A stretch of 64,000 nt of DNA. It comes from G020354785 sp964534745. Lineage in GTDB: Bacteria; Bacteroidota; Bacteroidia; Bacteroidales; UBA10428. The notes below the pieces were generated by a model. That model was not told where the DNA came from and did no database searches. It worked only from the letters and a program-made list of their open reading frames with translations. Positions 8,945 to 18,110 of the stretch are shown in pieces; within the stretch, counting starts at the first letter, position 1; every line of letters starts with the position of its first letter. The translations under genes were made by a program, and so were the position numbers. Location of the stretch: the NCBI GenBank assembly GCA_964534745.1, contig CAZHQW010000002.1, forward strand, positions 1 through 64,000. Reading direction: 5' to 3'.

Positions 8945-8987
8945 AGCTGCTGGCAGGCCTTCATGGCTTCCTTTGCCAGCAATAGCT
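8945..8987 (+). repeat. GC-rich hairpin between the plug gene and the DUF2271 gene
   Basis: TGCTGGCA at 8948-8955 pairs with TGCCAGCA at 8974-8981, an inner GCC/GGC pair (8957-8959 and 8965-8967) extends it, and AGC/GCT extends it outward across a small bulge. It begins one base after the plug stop codon. There is no following T tract, so it is not a classical intrinsic terminator; it may stabilise the 3' end of the upstream mRNA. The rest of this 139 bp gap shows nothing further. Confidence 0.5.
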
Positions 8988-9082
8988 CCCAGGTTGATAT
9001 GCCAATGAACACTTCAGGTCTTGAAATGTTAATATCAAGGAAGCTTTAAAAAATATACTCTGATTATTATAAGCTTATTATT

Positions 9083-9841
9083 ATGAAAACTGCGATAACT
9101 TACGTGACAACAGGTGCATTTCTTATCCTTGCCGCCTCATGCGGCATTATCAGCAATCCAGTTAAAAAAGATATGGTTTATCAGGACAGCCTTAAAATCG
9201 ATATGTCGGAGAAGGGACTGGAATTTGTGATATACTTTGAAAAGGGAGAAGAACACAATCATCCCACCTTTGTCTTCTGGATTGAGGATATGGATGAAAA
9301 TTATATTCAGACACTGTTTGTTACAAAATCTTTTGCCACCGGCATATTCGGACACGGGCCCCTGAATGATACATTATGGGGAACAGCTCCGGGCACAGCA
9401 ACGAGACCCGCAGCACTGCCCTACTGGTGGCACAAATGCGACAGGGGATCCATAGAGTCTGTTGTCCCGACACCTGATAATCCTTTTGTCGATGCCTACA
9501 CAGGTGCTACTCCCCAGGGTAACTTTGCACTAAGAATAAAAACAGACAAGACCGGTAACGGCAAGTTCAGACTGCTTATGGAAATTAACCAGACATGGGA
9601 CTGGAACGAATACTGGACTAACGATAAATTCCCGGGTGATTATGCATATAAATCATCGAGCCAGCCTTCATTAATATACTCGGCAACAATCGATCCCACC
9701 GGCACAGTTAAAGAGTATCACCTGAATCCTATTGGGCATGGACATTATTCAGGAAGGGACGGACTGCTCTATACGGATCTTTCAACTATAACCACTGCCC
9801 TGAGAATAGTCAGCAAAGTCACTGTTAGAGTTCTTAATTAA
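9083..9841 (+). CDS. DUF2271-like lipoprotein with a flavinylation-like motif
   Basis: A 252-residue lipoprotein: hydrophobic start and lipobox LAASC (Cys20). FVFWIEDMDENYIQTLFV, then ALPYWWHKC, WDWNEYW and QPSLIYSATIDPTG are the landmarks of DUF2271, a periplasmic immunoglobulin-like family of unknown function. In the middle, DAYTGAT (bases 9491-9511) matches the ApbE flavinylation consensus Dxx[ST]GA[ST] exactly, better than the sites in the local NqrB and NqrC. It ends 13 bp before a TonB-dependent receptor gene and so probably shares its transcript. From memory, DUF2271 genes are often found near ApbE genes, but I could not check this. Whether it is flavinylated is inference. Confidence 0.65.
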   Translation: MKTAITYVTTGAFLILAASCGIISNPVKKDMVYQDSLKIDMSEKGLEFVIYFEKGEEHNHPTFVFWIEDMDENYIQTLFVTKSFATGIFGHGPLNDTLWGTAPGTATRPAALPYWWHKCDRGSIESVVPTPDNPFVDAYTGATPQGNFALRIKTDKTGNGKFRLLMEINQTWDWNEYWTNDKFPGDYAYKSSSQPSLIYSATIDPTGTVKEYHLNPIGHGHYSGRDGLLYTDLSTITTALRIVSKVTVRVLN

Positions 9842-9854
9842 AAACCCAGATTCT

Positions 9855-12260
9855 ATGAACAGAATATTATCTACAAGAACAAGCATAATTATAATATCTG
9901 TTATAGGCTTTTTATTGTTTACTGACAGCCTATACGGTCAGAACGGAATAATAAAGGGACGTATTTACGATATAACAACCAATGAACCTTTGCCTTTTGC
10001 AAATATTATTATTGCAGGTACCAATACCGGTACAACCAGCGATCTGGACGGCAACTTTTCATTTACGGGCCTGAAACCGGGATTTGTCCAGTTGATTGCA
10101 ACATACGTAGGTTATAAGCAGGCTCTGTCTCCTGAGATACTCATTACCAATGCCAATACGGCATTTTTAGATATTGCAATGGAAAGAGCGGATACAGAAA
10201 TTGAGGAAATATACGTAACTACACTACCCTTTCAAAAGACCAAAGAGAGTCCTGTTTCCCTGAACAAGATTTATACTTCCGAAATTGAAACCAGTCCGGG
10301 TGCCAACAGGGATATATCAAAGGTAATACAGTCTTTCCCCGGTGTCGGCTCCACGGTATCTTTCCGCAATGACATTATTATCAGGGGAGGGGGGCCCAAT
10401 GAAAGCAAATATTATCTTGATGATGTGGAGATACCCAACATAAACCATTTTGCCACACAGGGAGCTTCCGGCGGTCCGGTCGGAATACTTAATGCAGATT
10501 TGATAAGTGCTGTAGACTATTATTCGGGAGCCTTCCCTGCAAACAGGGGCAACGCCCTGAGCGGCATTTTTGAATTTACCCAGGTCGATGGTAATCTGGA
10601 TAAATCAAAGCTGCGCGGCACACTGGGAGCCTCCGAGGTCTCCCTGACTGTCGACGGTCCGGTCGGCAACAGCTCAAGCTATATATTCTCGGCACGCAGA
10701 TCATATCTGCAGCTATTGTTCGATGCAATCGGACTGCCATTTCTGCCGACATTTAACGACTACCAGCTCAAATGGAGATCAAAGATCAATGATAAAAACG
10801 AGATTAAGATAGTCAGCATAGGCGCCCTGGATCAGTTTAAGCTGAACCTTAATATCAGTAATCCTGATGAGGAACAGCAGTATATATTAAGCTTTGTACC
10901 TGTAAATGAGCAATGGAGCTATGCCATTGGCGCAGTATATAAGCATTACGGTGAAAAGAGTTACAAAACACTCGTGCTCAGCCGAAATATGCTGAACAAC
11001 ACTCTTTACAAATATCCTGAAAATGATGAAGCACGGCCCAGGATACTGGATTACGAATCCCGGGAAATAGAAAATAAATTCAGGTTTGAAAATACCAGTA
11101 TATCAGACAACTTCAGGTTTATTTACGGTTTAGAAGCGGAATACGTGAAATATGACAACAGCACATACCAGCAGGTTTTTATTAGCGATTCGGTGGGTGA
11201 AATAAATTATAACTCGTTTATTGATTTTTATAAATGGGGATTGTTTGTGCAGGCAAGTAAGAAGTTCTATAAGGATAAACTTACCCTCTCACTGGGTGTC
11301 AGAAGTGATGCCAACAGCTACTCGGCAAGCATGCAAAACCTTATAAACCAGCTGTCACCAAGGCTCTCAGCATCATATTCGCTGAGTGAAAAGCTGAGTA
11401 TCAATTTCAATACGGGCAGGTACTATCAGCTGCCTGCATATACAACCCTGGGGTACAGAGATAATAACGGCGTGTTGAAAAACAAGGAAAATAAAATCAA
11501 ATATATATCGGTAAATCATCTGATACTTGGATTTGAATACCGGCTTAAGCCGAACATAATCTTCACTGTTGAGGGATTTCATAAAAAATATAAAAACTAC
11601 CCCTTCTCACTTCGCGATTCTATAAGTCTTGCCAGCAAGGGAGGTGATTTCGGAGTTGTGGGAGACGAAGAAGTTAAGTCAATAAGCACCGGCCGGGCAT
11701 ACGGATTTGAAATACTGAACCGGACAAGGCTGGATAAAAAACTGAACCTCATTGCTGCCTATACTTTTGTGAGGAGTGAGTTCAAAGACGGAGGCAGGGG
11801 CTATCTCCCTTCGGCATGGGACAGCAAGCACCTGTTTACCCTGACGATGATACGCTACCTGAAAAATAACTGGTCTGCCGGACTGAAGTGGCGTTTTGTG
11901 GGGGGACTGCCCTATACTCCCTATGACCTTGAGACCTCAGCCATCAAGGAAGCATGGGATTCCCGGGGGAGCCCCTTTCTTGATTACTCGCGTTATAATT
12001 CTGAAAGACTCAAAAAATTCCATCAGCTGGATATACGTATAGACAAGAAGTACTTTTTCAACAGGTGGTCTTTAATGCTGTATATTGATATCCAGAATCT
12101 TTATAATTACAAGGCAGATCAACCTGACTATGTTATAAGGGAAAAAGATGACTCCGGCAATTATATTCTCCTTAATGATAACACAGAGTACCGGCTAAAA
12201 ACAATCGACAGCTCATCAGGTACTATATTGCCAACAATAGGTATCATGGTCGAGCTCTAG
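9855..12260 (+). CDS. TonB-dependent outer-membrane receptor with carboxypeptidase-regulatory-like N-terminal domain
   Basis: The 801 residues comprise a signal peptide (about 1-28), a carboxypeptidase-D regulatory-like domain (about 32-115; GIIKGRIYDITTNEPLPFANI, TSDLDGNFSF), a plug domain (about 120-230; VIQSFPGVG, IIIRGGGPNESKYYLDDVEIP) and a 22-strand type barrel ending in ...PTIGIMVEL. It is a stand-alone receptor: no SusD gene follows, so a polysaccharide substrate is not indicated; related receptors serve metals or small molecules. It follows the DUF2271 lipoprotein by 13 bp, which is probably its partner. Its stop codon overlaps the convergent P5C dehydrogenase gene by 4 bp. Confidence 0.93.
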   Translation: MNRILSTRTSIIIISVIGFLLFTDSLYGQNGIIKGRIYDITTNEPLPFANIIIAGTNTGTTSDLDGNFSFTGLKPGFVQLIATYVGYKQALSPEILITNANTAFLDIAMERADTEIEEIYVTTLPFQKTKESPVSLNKIYTSEIETSPGANRDISKVIQSFPGVGSTVSFRNDIIIRGGGPNESKYYLDDVEIPNINHFATQGASGGPVGILNADLISAVDYYSGAFPANRGNALSGIFEFTQVDGNLDKSKLRGTLGASEVSLTVDGPVGNSSSYIFSARRSYLQLLFDAIGLPFLPTFNDYQLKWRSKINDKNEIKIVSIGALDQFKLNLNISNPDEEQQYILSFVPVNEQWSYAIGAVYKHYGEKSYKTLVLSRNMLNNTLYKYPENDEARPRILDYESREIENKFRFENTSISDNFRFIYGLEAEYVKYDNSTYQQVFISDSVGEINYNSFIDFYKWGLFVQASKKFYKDKLTLSLGVRSDANSYSASMQNLINQLSPRLSASYSLSEKLSINFNTGRYYQLPAYTTLGYRDNNGVLKNKENKIKYISVNHLILGFEYRLKPNIIFTVEGFHKKYKNYPFSLRDSISLASKGGDFGVVGDEEVKSISTGRAYGFEILNRTRLDKKLNLIAAYTFVRSEFKDGGRGYLPSAWDSKHLFTLTMIRYLKNNWSAGLKWRFVGGLPYTPYDLETSAIKEAWDSRGSPFLDYSRYNSERLKKFHQLDIRIDKKYFFNRWSLMLYIDIQNLYNYKADQPDYVIREKDDSGNYILLNDNTEYRLKTIDSSSGTILPTIGIMVEL

Positions 12261-13888
12261 CTCTCTTCCATAAACGGATACCTGTAGTCTGTGGGCGGAT
12301 TAAGGTTTTCTTTGATGACTCGGGGAGACAGCCACCTGAATAAATTTAGCATCGACCCCGACTTGTCATTCGTACCCGAACCCCTTGATCCTCCGAAAGG
12401 CTGTTGCGATACCACAGCCCCTGTCGGCTTATCATTGATATAAAAATTACCTGCCGCATTTCTTAACATACGGGTAGCGAGGCTTATAGCCTGCCTGTCA
12501 TTCGCAAAAACAGAACCTGTTAATCCGTATATGGAAGTCCGGTCACACAACCCCAGTGTCTCTTTATATTTCCTTGCCGGATATACATATACGGTTAATA
12601 TGGGACCAAAAAATTCTTCCTGCATGGCAAAATATCGCGGATCTTTTGTAACAACAACCGTAGGCTCAATAAAATAACCTTTTGACTTGTCGTAATTACC
12701 ACCTATGATTATCTCTGCTTTCTTATCTTTCTTAATCCTCTCTATTACGCCTGAAAGAAGATTGAATGAAGGCTCATCAATAACTGCATTGATAAAATTG
12801 GTGAAGTCAACCGGACTACCCATTTTGAATGATGAAATATCTTCGATCATCAGCCTTTTAATTTCGGGCCACAGGTTATCGGGTATATATGCCCTTGATG
12901 CAGCCGAGCACTTCTGCCCCTGGTATTCAAATGCTCCTCTAGAGAGGGCTGTAACTGTTTGCTGCGGGTCAGCCGATTCATGGACAAACACAAAATCCTT
13001 GCCCCCGGTCTCACCCACGATACGGGGGTATGTTTTATACTTATTGATATTTAGTCCAATGATCTTCCATATACCCTGAAACACTTCAGTAGAGCCTGTA
13101 TAGTGAAAACCTGCAAAATCGGGACTGGCAAAAATAGCTTTCCCTGCTACCGGCCCGGGAACAAGCACCATATTTATTACTCCCTCCGGTAGTCCGGCTT
13201 CCAACAGGACTTCCATAATGACGCTCGCAGAATAAACCTGGGTTTTCGAAGGTTTCCACACAACAACATTGCCAAGCATAGCCGGAGAAGTTGGCAGGTT
13301 ACCTGCTATTGAAGTGAAATTAAATGGTGTCAAAGCAAAAACAAATCCTTCAAGAGGTCTCCACTCCATTCTATTCCATGTTCCGTGTGAGGATTCAGGC
13401 TGAATACGGTAAATCTCGGTCATGTACCTGACATTAAACCTTAAAAAATCAATTAATTCGCATGCAGAATCTATTTCAGCCTGGTATACATTCTTTGACT
13501 GGCACAGCATAGTTGCTGCATTGATTTTTGCACGGTAGGGACCTGACAGCAGTTCGGCGGCTTTCAGGAATATTGCTGCACGATCCTCCCACGGCAGCGA
13601 GGCCCACATTGCCCTTGCCGAGAGCGCAGCATTTATTGCCATATTTACATGGCCTTCTTCACCCTGGTGATAGATTCCAAGCTCATGCCCCGTATCATGC
13701 GGGGCTCTTATTGAACAAAGATTTCCTGAATCCACTTTTTTCCCTCCAATAACCATAGGTATCTCGGCTTTATGTTTTAAGTCAGCATCTAAAGCCCCCT
13801 TCACTTCAGCTCTCTCCTTCGATCCCCTTTCATACGTGAATACAGGTTCGTTTGAAGGTAATGGTACTGTACAGAATCCTTTAGTCAT
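12257..13888 (-). CDS. pruA: L-glutamate gamma-semialdehyde (1-pyrroline-5-carboxylate) dehydrogenase
   Basis: This aldehyde dehydrogenase oxidises glutamate semialdehyde to glutamate with NAD+, the second step of proline degradation. Key residues are visible: the general base in VGETGGKDFVFVHESAD and the nucleophile in YQGQKCSAASRAY. The N-terminal KGFCTVPLPSNEPVFTYERGSKER and the 543-residue length fit the monofunctional, mitochondrial-like P5CDH group rather than a fused PutA. The partner, proline dehydrogenase, is at 32181-33092. The gene ends 4 bp inside the convergent TonB receptor gene. Confidence 0.95.
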   Translation of the reverse strand: MTKGFCTVPLPSNEPVFTYERGSKERAEVKGALDADLKHKAEIPMVIGGKKVDSGNLCSIRAPHDTGHELGIYHQGEEGHVNMAINAALSARAMWASLPWEDRAAIFLKAAELLSGPYRAKINAATMLCQSKNVYQAEIDSACELIDFLRFNVRYMTEIYRIQPESSHGTWNRMEWRPLEGFVFALTPFNFTSIAGNLPTSPAMLGNVVVWKPSKTQVYSASVIMEVLLEAGLPEGVINMVLVPGPVAGKAIFASPDFAGFHYTGSTEVFQGIWKIIGLNINKYKTYPRIVGETGGKDFVFVHESADPQQTVTALSRGAFEYQGQKCSAASRAYIPDNLWPEIKRLMIEDISSFKMGSPVDFTNFINAVIDEPSFNLLSGVIERIKKDKKAEIIIGGNYDKSKGYFIEPTVVVTKDPRYFAMQEEFFGPILTVYVYPARKYKETLGLCDRTSIYGLTGSVFANDRQAISLATRMLRNAAGNFYINDKPTGAVVSQQPFGGSRGSGTNDKSGSMLNLFRWLSPRVIKENLNPPTDYRYPFMEES

Positions 13889-14025
13889 ATTATTTATGAT
13901 ATGAATTATTTGTTTTAAGTTCTAAGTTAATTGATATTTAATTTTTTAATAATATTTTGTTGATAAATAATGACTGCTGTCATAATATTTTAAAAAAATC
14001 ATTTATAATTTAACTCGTTGCAAAG

Positions 14026-14033
14026 TATTTTTG
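14026..14033 (+). promoter_or_regulatory. Candidate -7 element for divIC
   Basis: TATTTTTG matches TAnnTTTG exactly. It overlaps the TTG at 14031 that would begin a longer reading frame, which argues that translation starts at the ATG at 14052, about 12 nt after the expected transcript start. Confidence 0.4.
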
Positions 14034-14051
14034 CAATACAGTCTCTTTAAA

Positions 14052-14357
14052 ATGAAAGCTATTAAATTTTTAAATAAGTTCGCTTTTCTTAAAAACAAAT
14101 ATATATTAACCTCTTTGTTTTTTATAATATGGCTGCTTTTCTTTGATCAGAACAATCTTGTTGAAAGGCGCAAAAATGTCAAAGAATACAGGCAGCTGCT
14201 GAGAGAGAGAGAATATTACCTGAAAAAGATAGAAGAAGACAAGAAAAGGCTTGAAGAGCTGAGGACAGACAAAGAAAACCTGGAAAAGTTTGCCAGGGAA
14301 CAATTTTATATGAAAAGGGAAAACGAGGACGTATTTGTAGTAGTTGAAGAAAATTAA
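14052..14357 (+). CDS. divIC: Cell division protein DivIC/FtsB-like septum formation initiator
   Basis: A 101-residue bitopic protein: short cytoplasmic N-terminus, a membrane helix (about residues 17-33, ILTSLFFIIWLLFF), and a heptad-rich coiled coil (about 40-80) ending in FAREQFYMKRENEDVFVV, the conserved end of FtsB/DivIC. It belongs to the FtsQ-FtsL-FtsB divisome subcomplex. The start at 14052 is preferred over the TTG at 14031 because the latter lies inside a candidate promoter. In other Bacteroidota divIC often sits beside eno; here eno is absent and P5C dehydrogenase is divergent to it. Confidence 0.88.
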   Translation: MKAIKFLNKFAFLKNKYILTSLFFIIWLLFFDQNNLVERRKNVKEYRQLLREREYYLKKIEEDKKRLEELRTDKENLEKFAREQFYMKRENEDVFVVVEEN

Positions 14358-14648
14358 GTCCTGGCAGATATAGGGTAAGTCCCTCCGAAATGATCTATTC
14401 CTGTGTATGTTTTTTGGTTATAATTGTTTTAAACTTAATGAGTATAATTGAACTCAGACTCTGTCTATATTGAAACATATACTATTTTGTGCAGCTGTAT
14501 CAAAATTGTAATATTTTATTTATTTTCACATTTTTTTAAATATTTTTTATCGCAATATATTGAACCTAATTGGAAACAGTTCGTTATACAATACGTATAA
14601 CTACTACATAATTAAAATGTTGAATATTTAATAAACAGGGAGAATAAC
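14358..14648 (+). other. AT-rich intergenic region with a perfect dyad
   Basis: The 291 bp hold no convincing gene. At 14583-14601, GTTATAC and GTATAAC form a perfect 7 bp inverted repeat with a 5 bp spacer, about 50 bp before the CotH-protein start; it could be an operator or a small 5' UTR hairpin. A purine-rich AGGGAG at about 14637-14642 lies 7 bases before the GTG start and may be the ribosome-binding site. Confidence 0.35.
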
Positions 14649-17600
14649 GTGGAACAAAGAGCAGTATTAAAATCACTTTTCATCTTTATCTTAACAATAT
14701 CATTATCATCTTCCATTAATGCACAGATTAATTTCGGGTTTGGATCACAGTATAAGTATCTGAAAGGTATTAATGCAACGGGTCTGCCTTCAAGCTGGGT
14801 GGATCCCGGATTTAATGATAGCGGATGGTCAACCGGCAATGGACCCTTCTGGTACGGAGACGGATCGGGAGGTACCCTGCTAAGTGATATGCAGGGGTCC
14901 TATACAACGGTTTTTATGCGTACAACTTTTAACGCAACCGATGCCGCCAATATAAACCAGCTAAACCTGTCTGTTGATTATGATGACGGTTTTGTTATCT
15001 GGATCAATGGAGAGGAGGCACTGAGTCAGTATGCTCCTCCAGTTGTAACTTATAGTGATTCTGCAACCGACCTTCACGAGTCAGGTACCCCCGAATCATT
15101 TATAGTGGATGCCAATGATATAACGCTTGTCGAAGGAGTAAATACACTTGCTGCAGTGGGACTTAATATAACATTCTCGGGAAGCAGCGACTTCCATTTT
15201 GATATGAGCATCAGCGCTACTCCCGATATACCTGAGCTTATTGATACTATAGGTATATCATTCAGTCATGATGCAGGATTTTACGATACTTTTTTCGGCC
15301 TTACAATGGTTTCTCCCGATCCTTCGGCAGATATCATATATACACTGGATGGCAGCGACCCCCGCACCTCTGACAATGTATTTACAGACGGCCCGGAAGT
15401 GTCAGTTACCATCAATCCGGTTTCCACCGTGGGGCGCCCGGTAACACCATGCGTCCTTGTCAGGGCCTCGCTGGCAAAAGACGGCTACAGGCCATCAATA
15501 CCTGAAACAAGAACCTATATTTTCATTGATAAAGTAAAAACACAGTCATATCCGGGTGGCGACTGGCCAAGCGGAGATGTAAACGGACAAATGATCGACC
15601 TTGACATGGATCCCGATGTAGTCAACGACAGCCGCTATTCAAACCTTATTGATGATGCCCTGCTCGACATACCTACTATATCGATTGTTACCGACCTTGA
15701 TAACCTTTTCGACCCTGCAACAGGTATCTATGTAAATGCCGAGGGCCACGGCGAAGAATGGGAAAGGGAGTGTTCGGTCGAACTTATTAATCCGGACGGA
15801 TCACCGGGATTCAATGTAAATGCCGGACTAAGGATTAGAGGGGGATGGAGCCGCCATGATGATTTCCCCAAGCATGCCTTCAGGCTTTTCTTCAGATCTC
15901 AGTACGGGGACCCCAAGCTGCATTTTCCCCTGTTCGATGATGAAGGTGTTCTGGAATATGATAAGGTTGATCTGAGGACAGCCCAGAATTATGCATGGAG
16001 CACAGGCGACAGCCGCAATACAATGGTACGAGAAGTGTTTTCACGAGACTCCCAGGGTGATACGGGACAGCCTTATACCAGGAGCCGATACTACCATCTG
16101 TATCTTGACGGAATGTACTGGGGCCTGTTCCAGACACAGGAACGATCCGAAGGGCGTTTTGCAGCAGACTACCTGGGAGATAACAGGGAAGATTATGATG
16201 TAGTTAAGGTTAACACGGAAAACTATGAATACCAGATTGAGGCAACGGACGGTTACCTTGACACATGGGAGCTTCTATGGAACAAATGCGGCACAGGCTT
16301 TCAGAACAACAGCGACTATTTTGCACTCGAGGGTAAAAACCAGTATGGCAACCCGGTTAAAGGTTCAGAGGTGCTTGTAGATATAGATAACCTCATTGAT
16401 TACATGACAGGTATATTCTATACGGGTAACTTCGATGCGCCGACATCTTCATTCGGACAGAACAACGGTCCCAATAACTTTTATGCCATCTTTGACAGGA
16501 ATGACAAATCAAAAGGATTTACTTTTTATAACCATGACGCCGAGCATTCCCTGTTTTATTATAGTGCATCGCCGGGAACAGGAATTAATGAAAACAGGGT
16601 AAATATAGGAACCATTAGCGGCGCATATAAGATGCAGGTAAGTAATTTCGGCTCTTTTCACCCTCAATGGCTGCATTTTAAAATGTCTCAGAATGCCGAG
16701 TACAGGATGCGCTTTGCAGACAGGGCATATAAGCTACTTACAGGCAATGGCGTCTATACACCCGCAAAATGCCTGGAAAGATTTGATGAGCGTGTCGACC
16801 AGATAAATCTTGCTATCATCGCCGAATCTGCGCGCTGGGGCGACGCAAAAAGATCAGGAAGCCCTTATACAAAAGATGATAACTGGTGGCCCGAGATTCA
16901 GACCGTGAGGACCATGTTTTTCCCTGTACGGACAGGAATAGTCATCAATCAGCTTAAAGCAGAGAATCTCTATCCTGATATCGATCCCCCTGAAGTGAGT
17001 GATTCGGAAGGGTTGCTCGAAGATTCACAATATGCACTGAATTCAACAATGAATATTACAGTTGAAAATCCGAACTCTTCAGGAACGATATATTATACTC
17101 TTAATAATGATGACCCGCGTGAGGTCGGAGGTGGGATATCATCATCGGCATATGTAATGGGAGACGGCCAGGAGATGGACATTGACCAGTCAACAGTACT
17201 TATGGCCCGTGTATATGACGACGGTACATGGAGTGCGCTGAAGAATATTACATTTCTGGGACAGGAGGACGACTATTCCAACCTTAAAGTAACGGAACTG
17301 CATTACCACCCTGCGGATTATGTTGTAGGGACAGACACAATTTATTCGGGTAAGGACCTTGAATTTATTGAATTCAAAAATATTGGTGAAACGTCTATTA
17401 ATTTAAGCGGACTGGTACTTGATTCGGCAGTTCATTATGAATTCCCAGACAATGCTGTTCTCGCACCAAAGAACTTCTTTGTTGTCGCTTCCAAGCCAAC
17501 AAAGTTTTACGAATATTATGGAAAGATACCATCAGGGAATTTCCAGGGTAATTTCTCCAATGCTTCAGAAGAGGTCCTGTTAACAAACTCCTTATCCGAA

Positions 17601-18053
17601 GAGATTATTCACTTTACCTATTATGATGACTCCCCCTGGCCTAACAGGGCGGACGGACTCGGTTTCTCACTGGTGTCAACAGTGTTTAATCCCACGGGCG
17701 ATCCAAATGACGCGCTATACTGGCGTTCGTCTCTGCTTCTTAACGGCTCACCGTTCAAGGATGATGACGGTATAAGCGGTATACCAGAGCCTGAAGCAGT
17801 TACAAAAGGCAGCGTCACTGTTTATCCGAATCCAACAACAGACCATATAATAATAAGTGTGGATAATACCGAAGAATACCGGCAGTTTAGCGTTAAGCTG
17901 TATAATATAAACGGAATGCTTGTCTATCAGGGTATTAACAGCAGTAATGATATCATTGACCTGGGGAATCTCGGCTTAAACAGCGGTATTTACTTTGTCC
18001 ATATAGAAACTGATGACTTTATTGAGACGGTAAAAATCATATTCTCGGAATAA
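14649..18053 (+). CDS. Secreted CotH-kinase-family protein with T9SS type A sorting domain
   Basis: A 1134-residue exported protein. Order: signal peptide (about 1-26, ending INAQ); a galactose-binding-like sandwich (about 30-190; FNDSGWSTGNGPFWYG); a chitobiase C-terminal-like Ig segment (about 220-290; IIYTLDGSDPR); a CotH kinase fold (about 340-740; LRIRGGWSRHDDFPKHAFRL, YHLYLDGMYWGLFQTQER, and the metal-site NHDAEHSLF near residue 628); a second YTLNNDDPR segment (about 813); a lamin-tail domain (about 878-1000); and a type A sorting domain (about 1055-1134; VTVYPNPTTDHI). CotH proteins phosphorylate spore-coat proteins in Bacillus; the role in secreted Bacteroidota proteins is unknown. 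Start is a GTG with a nearby AGGGAG. Secretion through the T9SS and surface anchoring are inferred from the C-terminus. Confidence 0.9.
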   Translation: MEQRAVLKSLFIFILTISLSSSINAQINFGFGSQYKYLKGINATGLPSSWVDPGFNDSGWSTGNGPFWYGDGSGGTLLSDMQGSYTTVFMRTTFNATDAANINQLNLSVDYDDGFVIWINGEEALSQYAPPVVTYSDSATDLHESGTPESFIVDANDITLVEGVNTLAAVGLNITFSGSSDFHFDMSISATPDIPELIDTIGISFSHDAGFYDTFFGLTMVSPDPSADIIYTLDGSDPRTSDNVFTDGPEVSVTINPVSTVGRPVTPCVLVRASLAKDGYRPSIPETRTYIFIDKVKTQSYPGGDWPSGDVNGQMIDLDMDPDVVNDSRYSNLIDDALLDIPTISIVTDLDNLFDPATGIYVNAEGHGEEWERECSVELINPDGSPGFNVNAGLRIRGGWSRHDDFPKHAFRLFFRSQYGDPKLHFPLFDDEGVLEYDKVDLRTAQNYAWSTGDSRNTMVREVFSRDSQGDTGQPYTRSRYYHLYLDGMYWGLFQTQERSEGRFAADYLGDNREDYDVVKVNTENYEYQIEATDGYLDTWELLWNKCGTGFQNNSDYFALEGKNQYGNPVKGSEVLVDIDNLIDYMTGIFYTGNFDAPTSSFGQNNGPNNFYAIFDRNDKSKGFTFYNHDAEHSLFYYSASPGTGINENRVNIGTISGAYKMQVSNFGSFHPQWLHFKMSQNAEYRMRFADRAYKLLTGNGVYTPAKCLERFDERVDQINLAIIAESARWGDAKRSGSPYTKDDNWWPEIQTVRTMFFPVRTGIVINQLKAENLYPDIDPPEVSDSEGLLEDSQYALNSTMNITVENPNSSGTIYYTLNNDDPREVGGGISSSAYVMGDGQEMDIDQSTVLMARVYDDGTWSALKNITFLGQEDDYSNLKVTELHYHPADYVVGTDTIYSGKDLEFIEFKNIGETSINLSGLVLDSAVHYEFPDNAVLAPKNFFVVASKPTKFYEYYGKIPSGNFQGNFSNASEEVLLTNSLSEEIIHFTYYDDSPWPNRADGLGFSLVSTVFNPTGDPNDALYWRSSLLLNGSPFKDDDGISGIPEPEAVTKGSVTVYPNPTTDHIIISVDNTEEYRQFSVKLYNINGMLVYQGINSSNDIIDLGNLGLNSGIYFVHIETDDFIETVKIIFSE

Positions 18054-18071
18054 CAAAACCTCCATAATTGC

Positions 18072-18110
18072 AAAAAGTCCGCATAAACCTATTAGGTGCG
18101 GACTTTTTTT
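18072..18110. terminator. Bidirectional intrinsic terminator
   Basis: AAAAAGTCCGCA (18072-18083) pairs with TGCGGACTTTTT (18097-18108) around a 13-nt loop. T tracts follow on both strands. It ends the CotH gene and also the convergent glycosyltransferase gene, whose last codons (KKVRT and stop, 18092-18109) are encoded inside the right arm and loop. Confidence 0.9.

Noticed and set aside
8945..8987. tRNA-like fold
   Set aside because: Only one stem-loop is present; no anticodon arm, T-arm or CCA end can be found.
9855..12260. SusC-type polysaccharide receptor
   Set aside because: No SusD gene adjoins and the 801-residue length is shorter than SusC proteins; it fits the stand-alone receptor group.
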